IMG/VR virus record: IMGVR_UViG_3300010885_020433
Location: 1-24,270 of that record
Origin: a virus
DNA length: 24,270 nucleotides
Reading direction: 5' to 3' (one strand)
Shown here: one piece after another, positions 6,465 to 14,940 of the stretch
Numbering within the stretch: the stretch's first letter is position 1
How the letters are laid out: every line of letters starts with the position of its first letter
Notes under the pieces: model-generated
What the model was told of the DNA's origin: nothing
The model's database searches: none
Seen by the model: the letters and a program-made list of their open reading frames with translations, nothing else
Translations under genes and position numbers: made by a program

Positions 6465-7078
6465 TTACGCAAAACTTTCTTAAGTTCTTTGGCCAGTTCT
6501 TCAGCAAAGATCTTTGCTACAGCCTGAATGGCAGCGTAAAGAGGGTCTTCATAAATGTCCTCATCTTCAAATTCCTCATCCTCAACAGCTTCTTCAGCCT
6601 CTACTTTTTCGGCTTCCGAAAGTTCTTCTTGTTCAGGTATGATTGGGACCTCAGTTTCCTTGAGACCGTCTACCGAAATAATGTCTAGAAGACCATTAGT
6701 AAGATCTTTAGCAGTAACGCCAAACTCACTAGCAATAGCCAATACGTCCCGACAAACGCTGTCTTCGTCGTTCCATAGTAAAAGGATGTCCAAATCAGAT
6801 CCGTATTTTTTACAGGCTTCTCTGATAGGGGAGTCCACAATAGTTTTTGTAAACGATGAGTCTAAGTTTGCAATACGAGCATCTTTAGTGGCAAGGACTT
6901 CAACAGGTCTATCTTTGTCGGCAGCGTACTGGGAAACCCAAACTTGCCCCTCAGATGTGTTTTCAAAGACGGCTAGTACAGTCGTAACTCCGTCTTTTAA
7001 GTAGTAATAGTCGTCGATCAACGCTTCGACGTTAGCTCTACTGGTAACTCCGTTACCTGCAATAAGAATGTATCTCAT
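6461..7078 (-). CDS. Rossmann-like protein with acidic tail, first gene of the replication operon
   Basis: A 205-residue protein, first in the early operon. The N-terminal half (1-140) looks like a Rossmann-type alpha/beta fold starting MRYILIAGNGVTSRANVEAL, with later strands TVLAVFEN, VEVLAT, LDILLLW and IISVDG. It is followed by a strongly acidic linker (about 149-178, mostly Glu/Asp) and an amphipathic basic C-terminal helix ending ELKKVLRK. The GNG turn is compatible with nucleotide binding, but no family-defining motif is visible, so I leave the function open. The ATG has AAGGAG five bases upstream (7084-7089) and a candidate promoter beyond it. The acidic tail could mimic DNA or dock another replication protein; that is speculation. 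Confidence 0.8.
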   Translation of the reverse strand: MRYILIAGNGVTSRANVEALIDDYYYLKDGVTTVLAVFENTSEGQVWVSQYAADKDRPVEVLATKDARIANLDSSFTKTIVDSPIREACKKYGSDLDILLLWNDEDSVCRDVLAIASEFGVTAKDLTNGLLDIISVDGLKETEVPIIPEQEELSEAEKVEAEEAVEDEEFEDEDIYEDPLYAAIQAVAKIFAEELAKELKKVLRK

Positions 7079-7104
7079 GTAGTCTCCTTAGTATGGTGAG
7101 ACTT

Positions 7105-7132
7105 ATCTTACACAGGGTTACTTGATCTGCAA
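7105..7132 (-). promoter_or_regulatory. Candidate promoter of the early/replication operon
   Basis: On the minus strand, TTGCAG (7127-7132) and TAAGAT (7105-7110) are separated by 16 bases and lie upstream of the AAGGAG and ATG of the first early gene. Both boxes are imperfect matches to the vegetative consensus. The position at the only sizeable gap between the structural and replication modules supports it. Confidence 0.45.
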
Positions 7133-7134
7133 GT
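7120..7134. repeat. Small dyad ACTTG-CAGAT-CAAGT over the candidate -35 box
   Basis: A 5-bp-arm dyad (minus strand ACTTGCAGATCAAGT) overlaps the candidate -35 element. It could be an operator half-site pair or a short hairpin. No U-tract follows, so it is not a terminator. Confidence 0.3.
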
Positions 7135-7755
7135 CTAAGGTTCGTTAGATGGGTAGTACTCAGGCTGTGCGTACGCAATTTTCACAGAGTTAAGCGACCC
7201 GTTAATTAGTTGAGCCGTAGCTGGACCGGTCATTGTTACGCCAGCTTCATACTTAATTGGAGCTGGAGGAACTACGCTAAAAGTAGTAGGGTTATCAACA
7301 TTAGCCACAATCCCGTTTACAACGTTCATGTTTACTAGTACTTTAGCGGTATTCGTTGATCCAAGCGTTATCGTTGCAGTGGCTGTGTTGTACACCCAGA
7401 AAGACGAGTTTGTACGGCCTATTACTTTAAAGTCTCCATTGTACGCAGTAGATGTTAGCCCAGCAATTCTTACTTCAGCCCCTACGGGAAAAAAGTTTGT
7501 AGCGCTAAACAATGCCATTCCAACATTTGGAATGGAGGCGGCACCACTGGTAATTGTGGCTGACATTCCAGCTATTACAGTAGATGTTGTCTTACTTAGA
7601 CCAGAGACGTTTACAAGAGCGCCCACAAAAAAGTTATGCGGTTTTTCTGTAACGTATGTGAATACTGACTCTGTAGAGTTATCTGCCGCTCTATCTAAAT
7701 ATCCAGCAATCACATCAGCTGCAAGATTAGCAGCCTTTATGGATTTGTTAGCCAT
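7135..7755 (-). CDS. Accessory tail-fibre-like beta protein
   Basis: A 206-residue, Ser/Thr/Val-rich protein at the end of the structural operon, probably a receptor-region or fibre component. After a short helical start (1-25) it shows two copies of a beta motif: EKPHNFFVGALVNVSGL (37-53) and NFFPVGAEVRIAGL followed by YNGDFKVIGRTNSSFWVYN (87-123). The 'PHNFxVGxxV' unit also occurs in the neighbouring 1170-residue fibre protein (residues 855-866), which links the two. Its ATG lies eight bases inside the end of that gene. There is no Gly-X-Y collagen, peptidase or hydrolase motif. Attachment to the fibre is inference from position and shared motif. Confidence 0.75.
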   Translation of the reverse strand: MANKSIKAANLAADVIAGYLDRAADNSTESVFTYVTEKPHNFFVGALVNVSGLSKTTSTVIAGMSATITSGAASIPNVGMALFSATNFFPVGAEVRIAGLTSTAYNGDFKVIGRTNSSFWVYNTATATITLGSTNTAKVLVNMNVVNGIVANVDNPTTFSVVPPAPIKYEAGVTMTGPATAQLINGSLNSVKIAYAQPEYYPSNEP

Positions 7756-10700
7756 AATAAATCATGTCCGTAAGTCGTGTTTCAATGGTTCCTTGCGTGT
7801 TTACTCTGTTTAAGTATAAGTGGCTGGCACTTAAGTCAGTAGTGCTTTCCCACATAGAGTCCCTGTTTTCTTCCCAACTGTAGCCGTCAAATGATCCATC
7901 AAAATATGGGTTTACAGTCTGAGACTGTTCTACTAAAACTCCATCCAAAAGAGCGTTAACTACTCCGGTTGCATTCATAGTTTTTCTTAAGATAAGTGTG
8001 GCGTAAACTGCACCTGTAGGAGCACTTCCTGTAACGTTCAGCCTAGTCCATCCAATGTCAGATGTTACGGTAGTATCCGACCCTACTGCTGTGTCTAGTT
8101 GTACGTCACTAATGTTAAACCATCTTAGTTCTAGCCGATAAGTTGCGGAGTTTCCAGACGTTATTTTTAAGTAAGCGCTTGCAGCATACGAGTTACCTGG
8201 AATTACTTGTATGGCCGGTATGACTGCCCCGTTTGCGGAATACTGAACACCTGTATCTTTTCCTGAAGAAAATGCAATTGAATAGGCTGCGCTTCCAAAC
8301 TTTGCGCCGTTTGTTGTTGATCTGGAAGCAGTAGTCGAAGTTCCACTTGGGAATACCGACCATCCAGTATTGTCAGTTTCAAAAGATGGGTTTGGGCATA
8401 AGTTAACCCGATTGGCTTTTATGTTAAAAGTTGTAGTCTTTGCATCTTCAAACCTAGTCAGTCTTACAACGTTACTACTTCCTACTAAAGCGACATCAAT
8501 CATAGGTATTGATGCGACATAGGCGTTTGCTGGGTAGTCAAATGGTAAGTCTGTGCCAGATGTTTGAGAATATGTAAAACTATATACCCCTGTATTAATG
8601 TTTTGGTACACTCCAGTAATTACTTTAGTACTTGAATTATATATAGAATTACTAGGAATATAAACAGCTACCGTGTTGCCTACTTTAAAGTTGTGAGGCT
8701 CAACTGTGTAAATAGTCGCAACGTTACTTGTTAATTTAACTCTACTTATTTGAAGGGGTTTTGCTAAGTACGCTCCATCAACATAATAAAAAACAGGGGT
8801 AGATCCGCTAAGGTTATCAGCGCCTGTAATAGTGAATGATGGTTGACAATATGCGGCCGTACTAGGGCTAACTGCTGTAACATACGTTGGATACCAAGTA
8901 GTCTTGAAGTTAGTTTGACTTACAGGATCTGCGTTTGTTGGGGCAGAAAGAGTTCCAGTGCTGGTGCTAATTACACTTCCACTTGAGTCAAACCAAGTAA
9001 GAGCTACTGAAGTGGCTTTTGTGTTTCCCCCATTAGCGTTAAATTGTGCACAAAACGCGTATGGAGTGTTTGGCGTAACAGGAATAGAGTCTGCTGATCC
9101 AGGCTTACCAGAGATGTTGTTTTTAGAGAAATACAAAAGTTTGGTTGAACTTATTGAGTTAGTTATGGGATTAGATAACTCAAGCATGTACCCAGATTGC
9201 GACGCCGCGCCTTCTAGGTACATGTCATGTACTTTAACTATTTTAGTCCCATCGGGAATAGCACTGGGGGCTGAGTAGTCGTATGCTACGTAGTCGCCAT
9301 CTTTAGCTACGTAAGGCTTAACAGATGGAATTAAAGATCTTCCAGTACTTGAAAACTCAATTGCCGTATTGACAGTAAACGTTAACGAATCTTTAAAATA
9401 AACGTTTAGTCGACCCGCACTGTCATACATGACTGCTGTTACTACGTTTCCTACAAGAGGGTCGCCGTAATTCCCGTCGTATCTAGTTATCTTTGAGCCA
9501 ATTGTAATGTTAGCGCACCGATCATTAAGTACTACGTACGTATTAGTTATTGTTGCATTGACAGTAGACTTAAGTTTGCTTGATACGGCATATGGAATAT
9601 AGCCTTTTCTTAATCCGGCGTAGTAACTAATATTTGTATTAGACACTGTTGGTCTTACCATAAGGGCTTTAGATGTTATGTTTGTAGAAGCTGCTAAAGT
9701 GGCGCCATTTAAAGGGGTTGATGGTGGCTTGTTAATTATAAAAGTTTTATCGTCTATTACGGATGTAACTACCGTACCAACACTTAAAGCGCCTGTGCTA
9801 GAAGTGTTGCTAGGAGTATAAGTTACCAGTAGTTTTGATCCCGGCTTTAACTTAGATGTACTTCCTGTTGTTGTAACCGTTACAGTTGTGTTTGTAATTG
9901 TCGTATTATTTACCGTAACACTTGTAGATGCTGTTGAAGAGATGCAGCCAAGCAAAGTGTACGCATACTGCACAGTTCCATTTTTATCATAAGTTACTGG
10001 TGCTAAGTAGTTTGAAAAAGTATCAATAGTTGTTGATGAGAGGTCACTCAACTCCATAAGCCCACTAGAGTACTGGTTTACAGTTTCTCCAGTTGTAAAG
10101 TGGTATGGGGGGTTTGAATAGTAATCATTTGTAAAATCTGGATCGGGATACCAGGAACCAAAAGACTCAGCAAAAGATGAGGTGTTGTAGTCTAAAAGGT
10201 TATTACTACTACTTGTAGGGCTTACCTTATATCCACTGTATGCCTCTAAGTAGTTTTGAAGACCTAAAATTGATCCGCTGTAACTATAAGCTCGCACTAA
10301 ATTTGTAATGAGTTTTCTAGCTTGCTGGTTGCTAAAAGTATCTGTGTACGTAGCTCCTAGTTGCTTTAAGAAACTGTTAAGTACTTTGTCATCAGCTTTT
10401 ACTAGGTTAGTTAAATTAAAAGTTGCGTCTGATTGGGCTAGGTAAGTATCAAGGTGAAATGCAAAAAGGCTGATAAAGTCATCTAAGTCTTTATTGTAGT
10501 TGCCTCCGTACGCATTAAAGTAGAACTTTGGGAGTAACGATATTAAAGTATCTTTAGTGCTTTTTATTGAGTTAGTAGTCACAGCAAAACTGGATGCTTG
10601 CCCAAGTTTTTTCCACTTAGTCGCTTTATTAGGGGTAGAGATACTTGGCAAAGTTAAAGCCGTGGTTGAGTAAGATGCAAACAGTGCGTAATAGTATTTA

Positions 10701-11260
10701 GGTGCTTTTAAACTTTGTCCAGTCACCCCATAACTAGGGTTTGTCGTAAGCGCTGTTGAGGAGCCTGTGTCGTAAATGTGAAACGCGTTGGCTACACCTA
10801 GTTCGGTGGTGCTTATTTTACCGCCAATGTCTGCATTACTAGACGGGACTCTAAGTATGTCCCCCACAGCGTATCCGGATCCTCCACTAATTTCTACTCC
10901 CAAGTTGTCTATGAAGACGGTGGCTTTTTTTCCTAGGCTTGCGCCCGTAGAAATTGGAGTTGTGTCATTAATTGTTTTTCCAGATGCTCCACCAATAGAA
11001 ATGACGGATGCTCCTGTAGCAGATCCTCCAGTACCTACGTCAGTTACTCCAATAATTACTGCGTCAGATGTGGTGGAGTAGATTCGCACTCCATCATCTG
11101 GGTTTTGAGGATAGCCTGAAGTATTCCGCACTAGTACTAAGTCGTACCAATTTAAAGAGTCACTGATTAGCGGCCAACTAACATGGTTGACTAAATAATT
11201 AGATGGCCTAGCGTCAATAGGTACCCCATAAACAGCATCAACAGTTGATAAAGACGGCAC
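7748..11260 (-). CDS. gpI-like baseplate protein fused to a long receptor-binding fibre
   Basis: An 1170-residue protein. Residues about 232-345 match the plan of phage tail protein I (P2 gpI type): SLLPKFYFNAYGG, a run of amphipathic helices, then FLKQLGATY and YSGSILGLQNYLEAYSG. Before it is a beta domain with GGSGYAVGDILRV (126-138). After it come Ser/Thr-rich beta domains (about 440-650) and two carbohydrate-binding-like jelly-roll modules, about 695-835 (VTPNTPYAFCAQF ... YYVDGAYL) and 950-1115 (NLCPNPSFETDNTGW ... LLDGVLVEQ), closed by NPYFDGSFDGYSWEE. Normal gpI is near 200 residues, so this is a baseplate-to-fibre fusion that probably binds host surface sugars. It starts with GTG overlapping the gpJ stop, with GGTGGAG eight bases upstream. 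Confidence 0.88.
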   Translation of the reverse strand: MPSLSTVDAVYGVPIDARPSNYLVNHVSWPLISDSLNWYDLVLVRNTSGYPQNPDDGVRIYSTTSDAVIIGVTDVGTGGSATGASVISIGGASGKTINDTTPISTGASLGKKATVFIDNLGVEISGGSGYAVGDILRVPSSNADIGGKISTTELGVANAFHIYDTGSSTALTTNPSYGVTGQSLKAPKYYYALFASYSTTALTLPSISTPNKATKWKKLGQASSFAVTTNSIKSTKDTLISLLPKFYFNAYGGNYNKDLDDFISLFAFHLDTYLAQSDATFNLTNLVKADDKVLNSFLKQLGATYTDTFSNQQARKLITNLVRAYSYSGSILGLQNYLEAYSGYKVSPTSSSNNLLDYNTSSFAESFGSWYPDPDFTNDYYSNPPYHFTTGETVNQYSSGLMELSDLSSTTIDTFSNYLAPVTYDKNGTVQYAYTLLGCISSTASTSVTVNNTTITNTTVTVTTTGSTSKLKPGSKLLVTYTPSNTSSTGALSVGTVVTSVIDDKTFIINKPPSTPLNGATLAASTNITSKALMVRPTVSNTNISYYAGLRKGYIPYAVSSKLKSTVNATITNTYVVLNDRCANITIGSKITRYDGNYGDPLVGNVVTAVMYDSAGRLNVYFKDSLTFTVNTAIEFSSTGRSLIPSVKPYVAKDGDYVAYDYSAPSAIPDGTKIVKVHDMYLEGAASQSGYMLELSNPITNSISSTKLLYFSKNNISGKPGSADSIPVTPNTPYAFCAQFNANGGNTKATSVALTWFDSSGSVISTSTGTLSAPTNADPVSQTNFKTTWYPTYVTAVSPSTAAYCQPSFTITGADNLSGSTPVFYYVDGAYLAKPLQISRVKLTSNVATIYTVEPHNFKVGNTVAVYIPSNSIYNSSTKVITGVYQNINTGVYSFTYSQTSGTDLPFDYPANAYVASIPMIDVALVGSSNVVRLTRFEDAKTTTFNIKANRVNLCPNPSFETDNTGWSVFPSGTSTTASRSTTNGAKFGSAAYSIAFSSGKDTGVQYSANGAVIPAIQVIPGNSYAASAYLKITSGNSATYRLELRWFNISDVQLDTAVGSDTTVTSDIGWTRLNVTGSAPTGAVYATLILRKTMNATGVVNALLDGVLVEQSQTVNPYFDGSFDGYSWEENRDSMWESTTDLSASHLYLNRVNTQGTIETRLTDMIYYG

Positions 11261-13005
11261 TAGGACGCTCCACCTGAAGTATTTACCGTTATGTAACTAG
11301 TTTCAAGAATTGGGATCTCATTAAAAGCACATGACAAGTCACGAGATCCAGGCGTAGTTCCGTTTGCGCCTTGTACAACAATTGCTTTTCCTAGGTCATT
11401 AGTACCAAAAGTCGTTGAAGCACTAAGGGTAAGCGTAAGACCGCTATTTCCAATAGCCGTAATTGTCTTACCTACAGCATCGTGAGAAGTAGATCCGTTA
11501 ACGCTGGTAATGACTGACCCCAAAAAGATGTTCGCGTTTCCGGTTTGTAGCACCACAGACGTGGTAGAAGAAGTCCCAGTGGTTGAGTCAATCAAAGCTG
11601 ATTGTGAATAGATTTTATTTGTTGAATAAGGGTTTGCAATAATTTTTTCGTAATCGTTTACTGTTACGTACATGACACCTTCTACAGACTTACATGTAGA
11701 GTAAATGTCTCCTTCAGTAATCCTCTCGCCAAAGTCCACGTTGTCAATGTTAAATAGCGAGTACAGCGCATTAGATACAGCCGTTTGTACGTTTGTAGCA
11801 TTGTATTGAGGTAGAACCGTTACCGTTACGTTTAAATAAGGATAAACGGAAGTGAAGTCTTTAACGGAGATCGAAGTTCCAGGTGGGGTCTTATTAGTAA
11901 AATTACTAGACACAGAATTTGCCAAAGACGTGGATAGGGTGGTGCCGCCTTTAGCCGCCACATAGATTGTCACATTTGAATAAGAGTTGGATACAGCAGT
12001 AGCTTTAGCAATACCGTCAGTGTTTAGTGCAATTGCGGAATAATCAGCAAGAGATACTGCTCGGTTTCTAGCCCGTAATGCTTTAGGTGCGTTTACCCGA
12101 ATAGAGTCAGTTGATTCTTCTCCAGCACCCCCGCTAAAAGCGGCAGCGTTACTAACTGTAGGTAGCGCTCCTGTTACCGTAGCCGAGTCAATAGTAGTTA
12201 AAGTTTTAGCCGCAATGTTACCTAATACCGGATCTGTAGTGGTGTATCTGTAAGAGGCTTTGATTATAGATCCAAGTGGTGGGATTCTTCCAGATACCCC
12301 GTCACCAAACTGAATGTATGTGGTGCCTGTTCCATCAGTAAAACTGGAGTAACTAGGGTCATTAGGCCCAGCGTCAATCAAATAATCTATTTTAGTGTAC
12401 TGCACGGATCCGACAGTTATAGATAAGTCTGTAATAGATGGAATGACGTTCAGTTGCGCTAGTGCGTACGTTTGTGAGGCTGTTCCATCTGATGCGCTTG
12501 TTAGTTGCTCGTTAGAAACTAGGTTGCCTTGAGTAACCGCCCCAAGAGCTTTAAATGGAACAGTATTTGATGTAGCCACATTTAAAAAAACATCATCATC
12601 TAGAGTAAAAGAAATAGTCCCACCGGTAGCATCAGCCGTTGTCGTAAGGACAGTGCCCTTGTCAATTGTTGACTGCGTAGTGGTGCTGTAGTTCGAAAAA
12701 GTAACAACGCCCGTGGCAGGGCTAATGGAGGCTGGTACGTATCCAAGAAGTTTAGCGATGTTAAGTACAGTGTCTCGCTGGGTCGCAGTCTGCAAGAAAG
12801 ACTCATTAGCGGCTCTGTCAATTTGGTAGTTTACAAGATCACCTAGGTAAGCAAACAGTTCAATTAATACAATGCCAAAGTCAGTAGAGTCTCTAGATGT
12901 CCATTGAGGCGTAAAGTTAGGGATAAGGCCAATTAAGTCATCACGAATTGACGCGTAGTCCCTAGATGTGTAATCTACTTGTGGTAGATATAGACTGTCG
13001 GCCAT
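11260..13005 (-). CDS. Baseplate wedge protein, gpJ-like
   Basis: A 581-residue baseplate J family protein (P2 gpJ / T4 gp6-like wedge). The N-terminus is typical: YTSRDYASIRDDLIGLIPN (12-30), then DFGIVLIELFAYLGDLVNY (42-60) and a helix pair ending in NIAKLLGYVP. Next come YIQFGDGVSGRIPP (230-243) and the conserved RVNAPKALRARNRAVSLADY region (303-322), a wedge-forming domain. The C-terminal signature DLSCAFNEIPIL (556-567) is present, but it is separated from the preceding domain by an extra beta-rich segment (about 468-553) that repeats the theme seen in the sheath and fibre. ATG overlaps the gp25 stop (TAATG) with GAGG upstream. Identification is secure. Confidence 0.93.
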   Translation of the reverse strand: MADSLYLPQVDYTSRDYASIRDDLIGLIPNFTPQWTSRDSTDFGIVLIELFAYLGDLVNYQIDRAANESFLQTATQRDTVLNIAKLLGYVPASISPATGVVTFSNYSTTTQSTIDKGTVLTTTADATGGTISFTLDDDVFLNVATSNTVPFKALGAVTQGNLVSNEQLTSASDGTASQTYALAQLNVIPSITDLSITVGSVQYTKIDYLIDAGPNDPSYSSFTDGTGTTYIQFGDGVSGRIPPLGSIIKASYRYTTTDPVLGNIAAKTLTTIDSATVTGALPTVSNAAAFSGGAGEESTDSIRVNAPKALRARNRAVSLADYSAIALNTDGIAKATAVSNSYSNVTIYVAAKGGTTLSTSLANSVSSNFTNKTPPGTSISVKDFTSVYPYLNVTVTVLPQYNATNVQTAVSNALYSLFNIDNVDFGERITEGDIYSTCKSVEGVMYVTVNDYEKIIANPYSTNKIYSQSALIDSTTGTSSTTSVVLQTGNANIFLGSVITSVNGSTSHDAVGKTITAIGNSGLTLTLSASTTFGTNDLGKAIVVQGANGTTPGSRDLSCAFNEIPILETSYITVNTSGGAS

Positions 13006-13421
13006 TAGTTAACCTCAATTGTTTCGCCAGCCGCTGTTAAAGAGGCTTTAGTTACTGTAACGCTGTCTAGTATACCAGCAGGTGTTTTATAAGTTAGCCC
13101 TATCCGAAGTTCCCCATACATATCATTATTTTTTATGCTGAAGTCTACTAGGGTAAGTTCCGGCAGCCACGAGTTAAACATTTCCGCTACAGCCACTTGG
13201 AAGTCTTCTACTACTGTAGTTGAAGTCTCAAATAGCAACTCGTACATGTTGATCCCGTGCTCACGGTACCAAATGCGCTCATTACTACCTGTGGATAACA
13301 GCGACAAAACTTTCTGCTTCCACAGCAGTAAACTAGAGTCAAGTATGGTTCCAATTTTGCCATTTGATGAGATGTTAAAGGGAAGTTTGACTACATAAGT
13401 GTCTTGGATTAATGACGCCAT
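13005..13421 (-). CDS. Baseplate wedge protein gp25/gpW-like
   Basis: A 138-residue gp25-family protein (T4 gp25, P2 gpW), which holds the inner baseplate wedge together and is thought to start sheath polymerisation. Seen: VKLPFNISSNGKIGT (11-25), WKQKVLSLLST (34-44), the EHGINMYELLFE segment (54-65, matching the family's conserved 'GxxLxxLlFE'), and LTLVDFSI (89-97) before the C-terminal strands. An in-frame ATG at 13439 would add six residues, but the ATG at 13421 has AGGAG seven bases upstream and forms a TAATG overlap with the previous stop. Family identity is strong. Confidence 0.9.
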   Translation of the reverse strand: MASLIQDTYVVKLPFNISSNGKIGTILDSSLLLWKQKVLSLLSTGSNERIWYREHGINMYELLFETSTTVVEDFQVAVAEMFNSWLPELTLVDFSIKNNDMYGELRIGLTYKTPAGILDSVTVTKASLTAAGETIEVN

Positions 13422-13666
13422 TAAAATGCTCCTAGCCATAGTGGGAAATTAGGGTCTCCGCCTTCAAACATTACCCAACAACCATCTCCAGGAATTGGGA
13501 TATAACCACCAACAATAGGCCAAGCCCAACTAGTGCTAGTATTACCTAGTATCTGGGGTACTTTAAGTTTTATTCTTCCTTTTTCCTTTGGGTCATTAGT
13601 GTCTACAACCACGCCTCGATAAATTCCAAAAAACCTTTTGTCTTGCATTGCAGAATCTAAGTACAT
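13421..13666 (-). CDS. Spike OB-domain protein, gp5 N-terminal / gpV-like
   Basis: An 81-residue protein consisting of the OB-fold found at the start of T4 gp5 and in P2 gpV: RFFGIYRGVVVDTNDPKEKG (11-30), RIKLKVP, WAWPIVGGYIPIPGDGCWVMFE, and GGDPNFPLWLGAF at the very end. In known spikes this domain connects the hub to a trimeric beta-helical needle, sometimes with lysozyme. Here the protein stops right after the OB domain, so lysozyme and needle are absent. The TAATG overlap with the hub gene supports the ATG at 13666; a GTG at 13678 would add four residues but has no spaced ribosome site. It likely sits under the gpD-like hub encoded just before it. Confidence 0.88.
   Translation of the reverse strand: MYLDSAMQDKRFFGIYRGVVVDTNDPKEKGRIKLKVPQILGNTSTSWAWPIVGGYIPIPGDGCWVMFEGGDPNFPLWLGAF
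13429..13433 (-). promoter_or_regulatory. Ribosome binding site deciding the gp25-like start
   Basis: AGGAG on the minus strand, seven bases before the ATG at 13421 and inside the coding region of the alternative start at 13439. It supports the shorter protein. Confidence 0.65.
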
Positions 13667-14940
13667 TAAAACTTCCACCCCCCAGGGTTACTACTGCGCC
13701 ACTTACCTGTTTTAGTTATTGATCCACCGGCGTTTGGTCTGTTATGGCTAACGCTGAAATTGTTTTTTCTGTTAGTGCCATCAATAACAATAGGTGGTGA
13801 GACGTACACCGATGCTCCGTTATGCGCTACATTTTTTACCCTAGGCTTTAAATTGCGTACTCGTACAGCATTAGGGCGAGATACTTTTCTGCCTTTGAAC
13901 ACATTGGCATTTCCAATAGAGTCCGCACCTACAGTTAAATAAGTAGTGTAGGTGAAGACATTTGGATTTGTTTCTACTACGTGGTGAGTAGCGGCAATGA
14001 CAATCCAGTATCCAGAGTAGTCTTTACCTAGTCCATCTAAATAGATTGGCATGTCTGGGCGTAGATCCGCAGTGCCAAGTACTTTAACGTTGGCTCTGTA
14101 GGCAAACCTATTTCTTTCATCTGCCGCTGCTGCTTCTAGGGCAGCAGTTTTTTGATCCGGAATAACGGTATCTGTGGCAAAGCTATCAAAAAACTCAGTA
14201 GTAAAGTGTGTGCGTAAAGTTGTAGGCTGTTTTACATTGGTTACAATAAACCCAGAAGAGTTAGTTGGGTTTACTCCACCAAATTGCACTGCTGACTTGT
14301 AAGCATCTCCAAAGACATTACTCTCACCTACAAGCAAATTAAACTCGTAAAGGGTTGAGCCGGACGGGTTATTAGCCTCACGCATGTCAAAGTGCGGAGC
14401 GTTTTCTCTGTTTTCTTCAAAGTCTTTAGTCATACTCTTAAAGTGAAGAGTAGTATTTTCTACCCGAAATGTGAACCCGCACTGCTTAGCCAATCGGCTT
14501 AAAAGCTGTAGATCAGTTATGCCAGCCTGAACAATTTGAGGGTATACCCTAGGGTGATCATCTACATAGCATTGGAACCCGTGCTCAGCCGCAATCAATC
14601 TGGCTACTTTAGACGCAGTAGTGTTTTCAAACACTCTTTGTTTTGCTTGCTTTAACTGGTAAGACGCACCAATGATAGTAAGTTCTACGAACCTTGATCC
14701 TGGGCTAAGCCTTGTGCTTACATCATGGATGTACCCAACAAATGTTTTTTTAAATCCGTTGCCGATCAATTCACATTTAACAGGGTCGCCTGGCATCAGT
14801 TGAGCGTACTGCAGATCCCAGTCTCTAAAACTAACGGTTGTGAGTTCATGTGCGTAACGTTTTTGAGAAAGCGAAAAACTACGCACTCGTTGAGGCTTTG
14901 AGCGCGTATTTGGGAACTCAATAGTTACATAATTAAACAC
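13666..14940 (-). CDS. Baseplate hub protein, gpD / VgrG gp27-like
   Basis: A 424-residue hub protein of the gpD family (T4 gp27, P2 gpD, VgrG N-part), joining tail tube to spike. Seen: two tandem beta-barrel-type regions, VKCELIGNGFKKTFVGYIHD (55-74) and FVELTIIGASYQLKQAKQRV (84-103), the helical ASKVARLIAAEHGF (109-122), and the family's 'D-hxxLxRLAKxCGFxF' segment at 143-159. A basic, Ser/Asn/Gly-rich tail (about 350-424) extends beyond the family fold and ends with SSNPGGWKF. The ATG lies eight bases inside the LysM-protein gene. The spike OB gene follows with a TAATG overlap, which suits a hub-plus-spike pair. Confidence 0.9.
   Translation of the reverse strand: MFNYVTIEFPNTRSKPQRVRSFSLSQKRYAHELTTVSFRDWDLQYAQLMPGDPVKCELIGNGFKKTFVGYIHDVSTRLSPGSRFVELTIIGASYQLKQAKQRVFENTTASKVARLIAAEHGFQCYVDDHPRVYPQIVQAGITDLQLLSRLAKQCGFTFRVENTTLHFKSMTKDFEENRENAPHFDMREANNPSGSTLYEFNLLVGESNVFGDAYKSAVQFGGVNPTNSSGFIVTNVKQPTTLRTHFTTEFFDSFATDTVIPDQKTAALEAAAADERNRFAYRANVKVLGTADLRPDMPIYLDGLGKDYSGYWIVIAATHHVVETNPNVFTYTTYLTVGADSIGNANVFKGRKVSRPNAVRVRNLKPRVKNVAHNGASVYVSPPIVIDGTNRKNNFSVSHNRPNAGGSITKTGKWRSSNPGGWKF

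Noticed and set aside
6555-7004. Plus-strand serine-rich open frame
   Set aside because: It is the antisense reading of the acidic-tail gene, with Glu codons reading as Ser; no ribosome site or family pattern.
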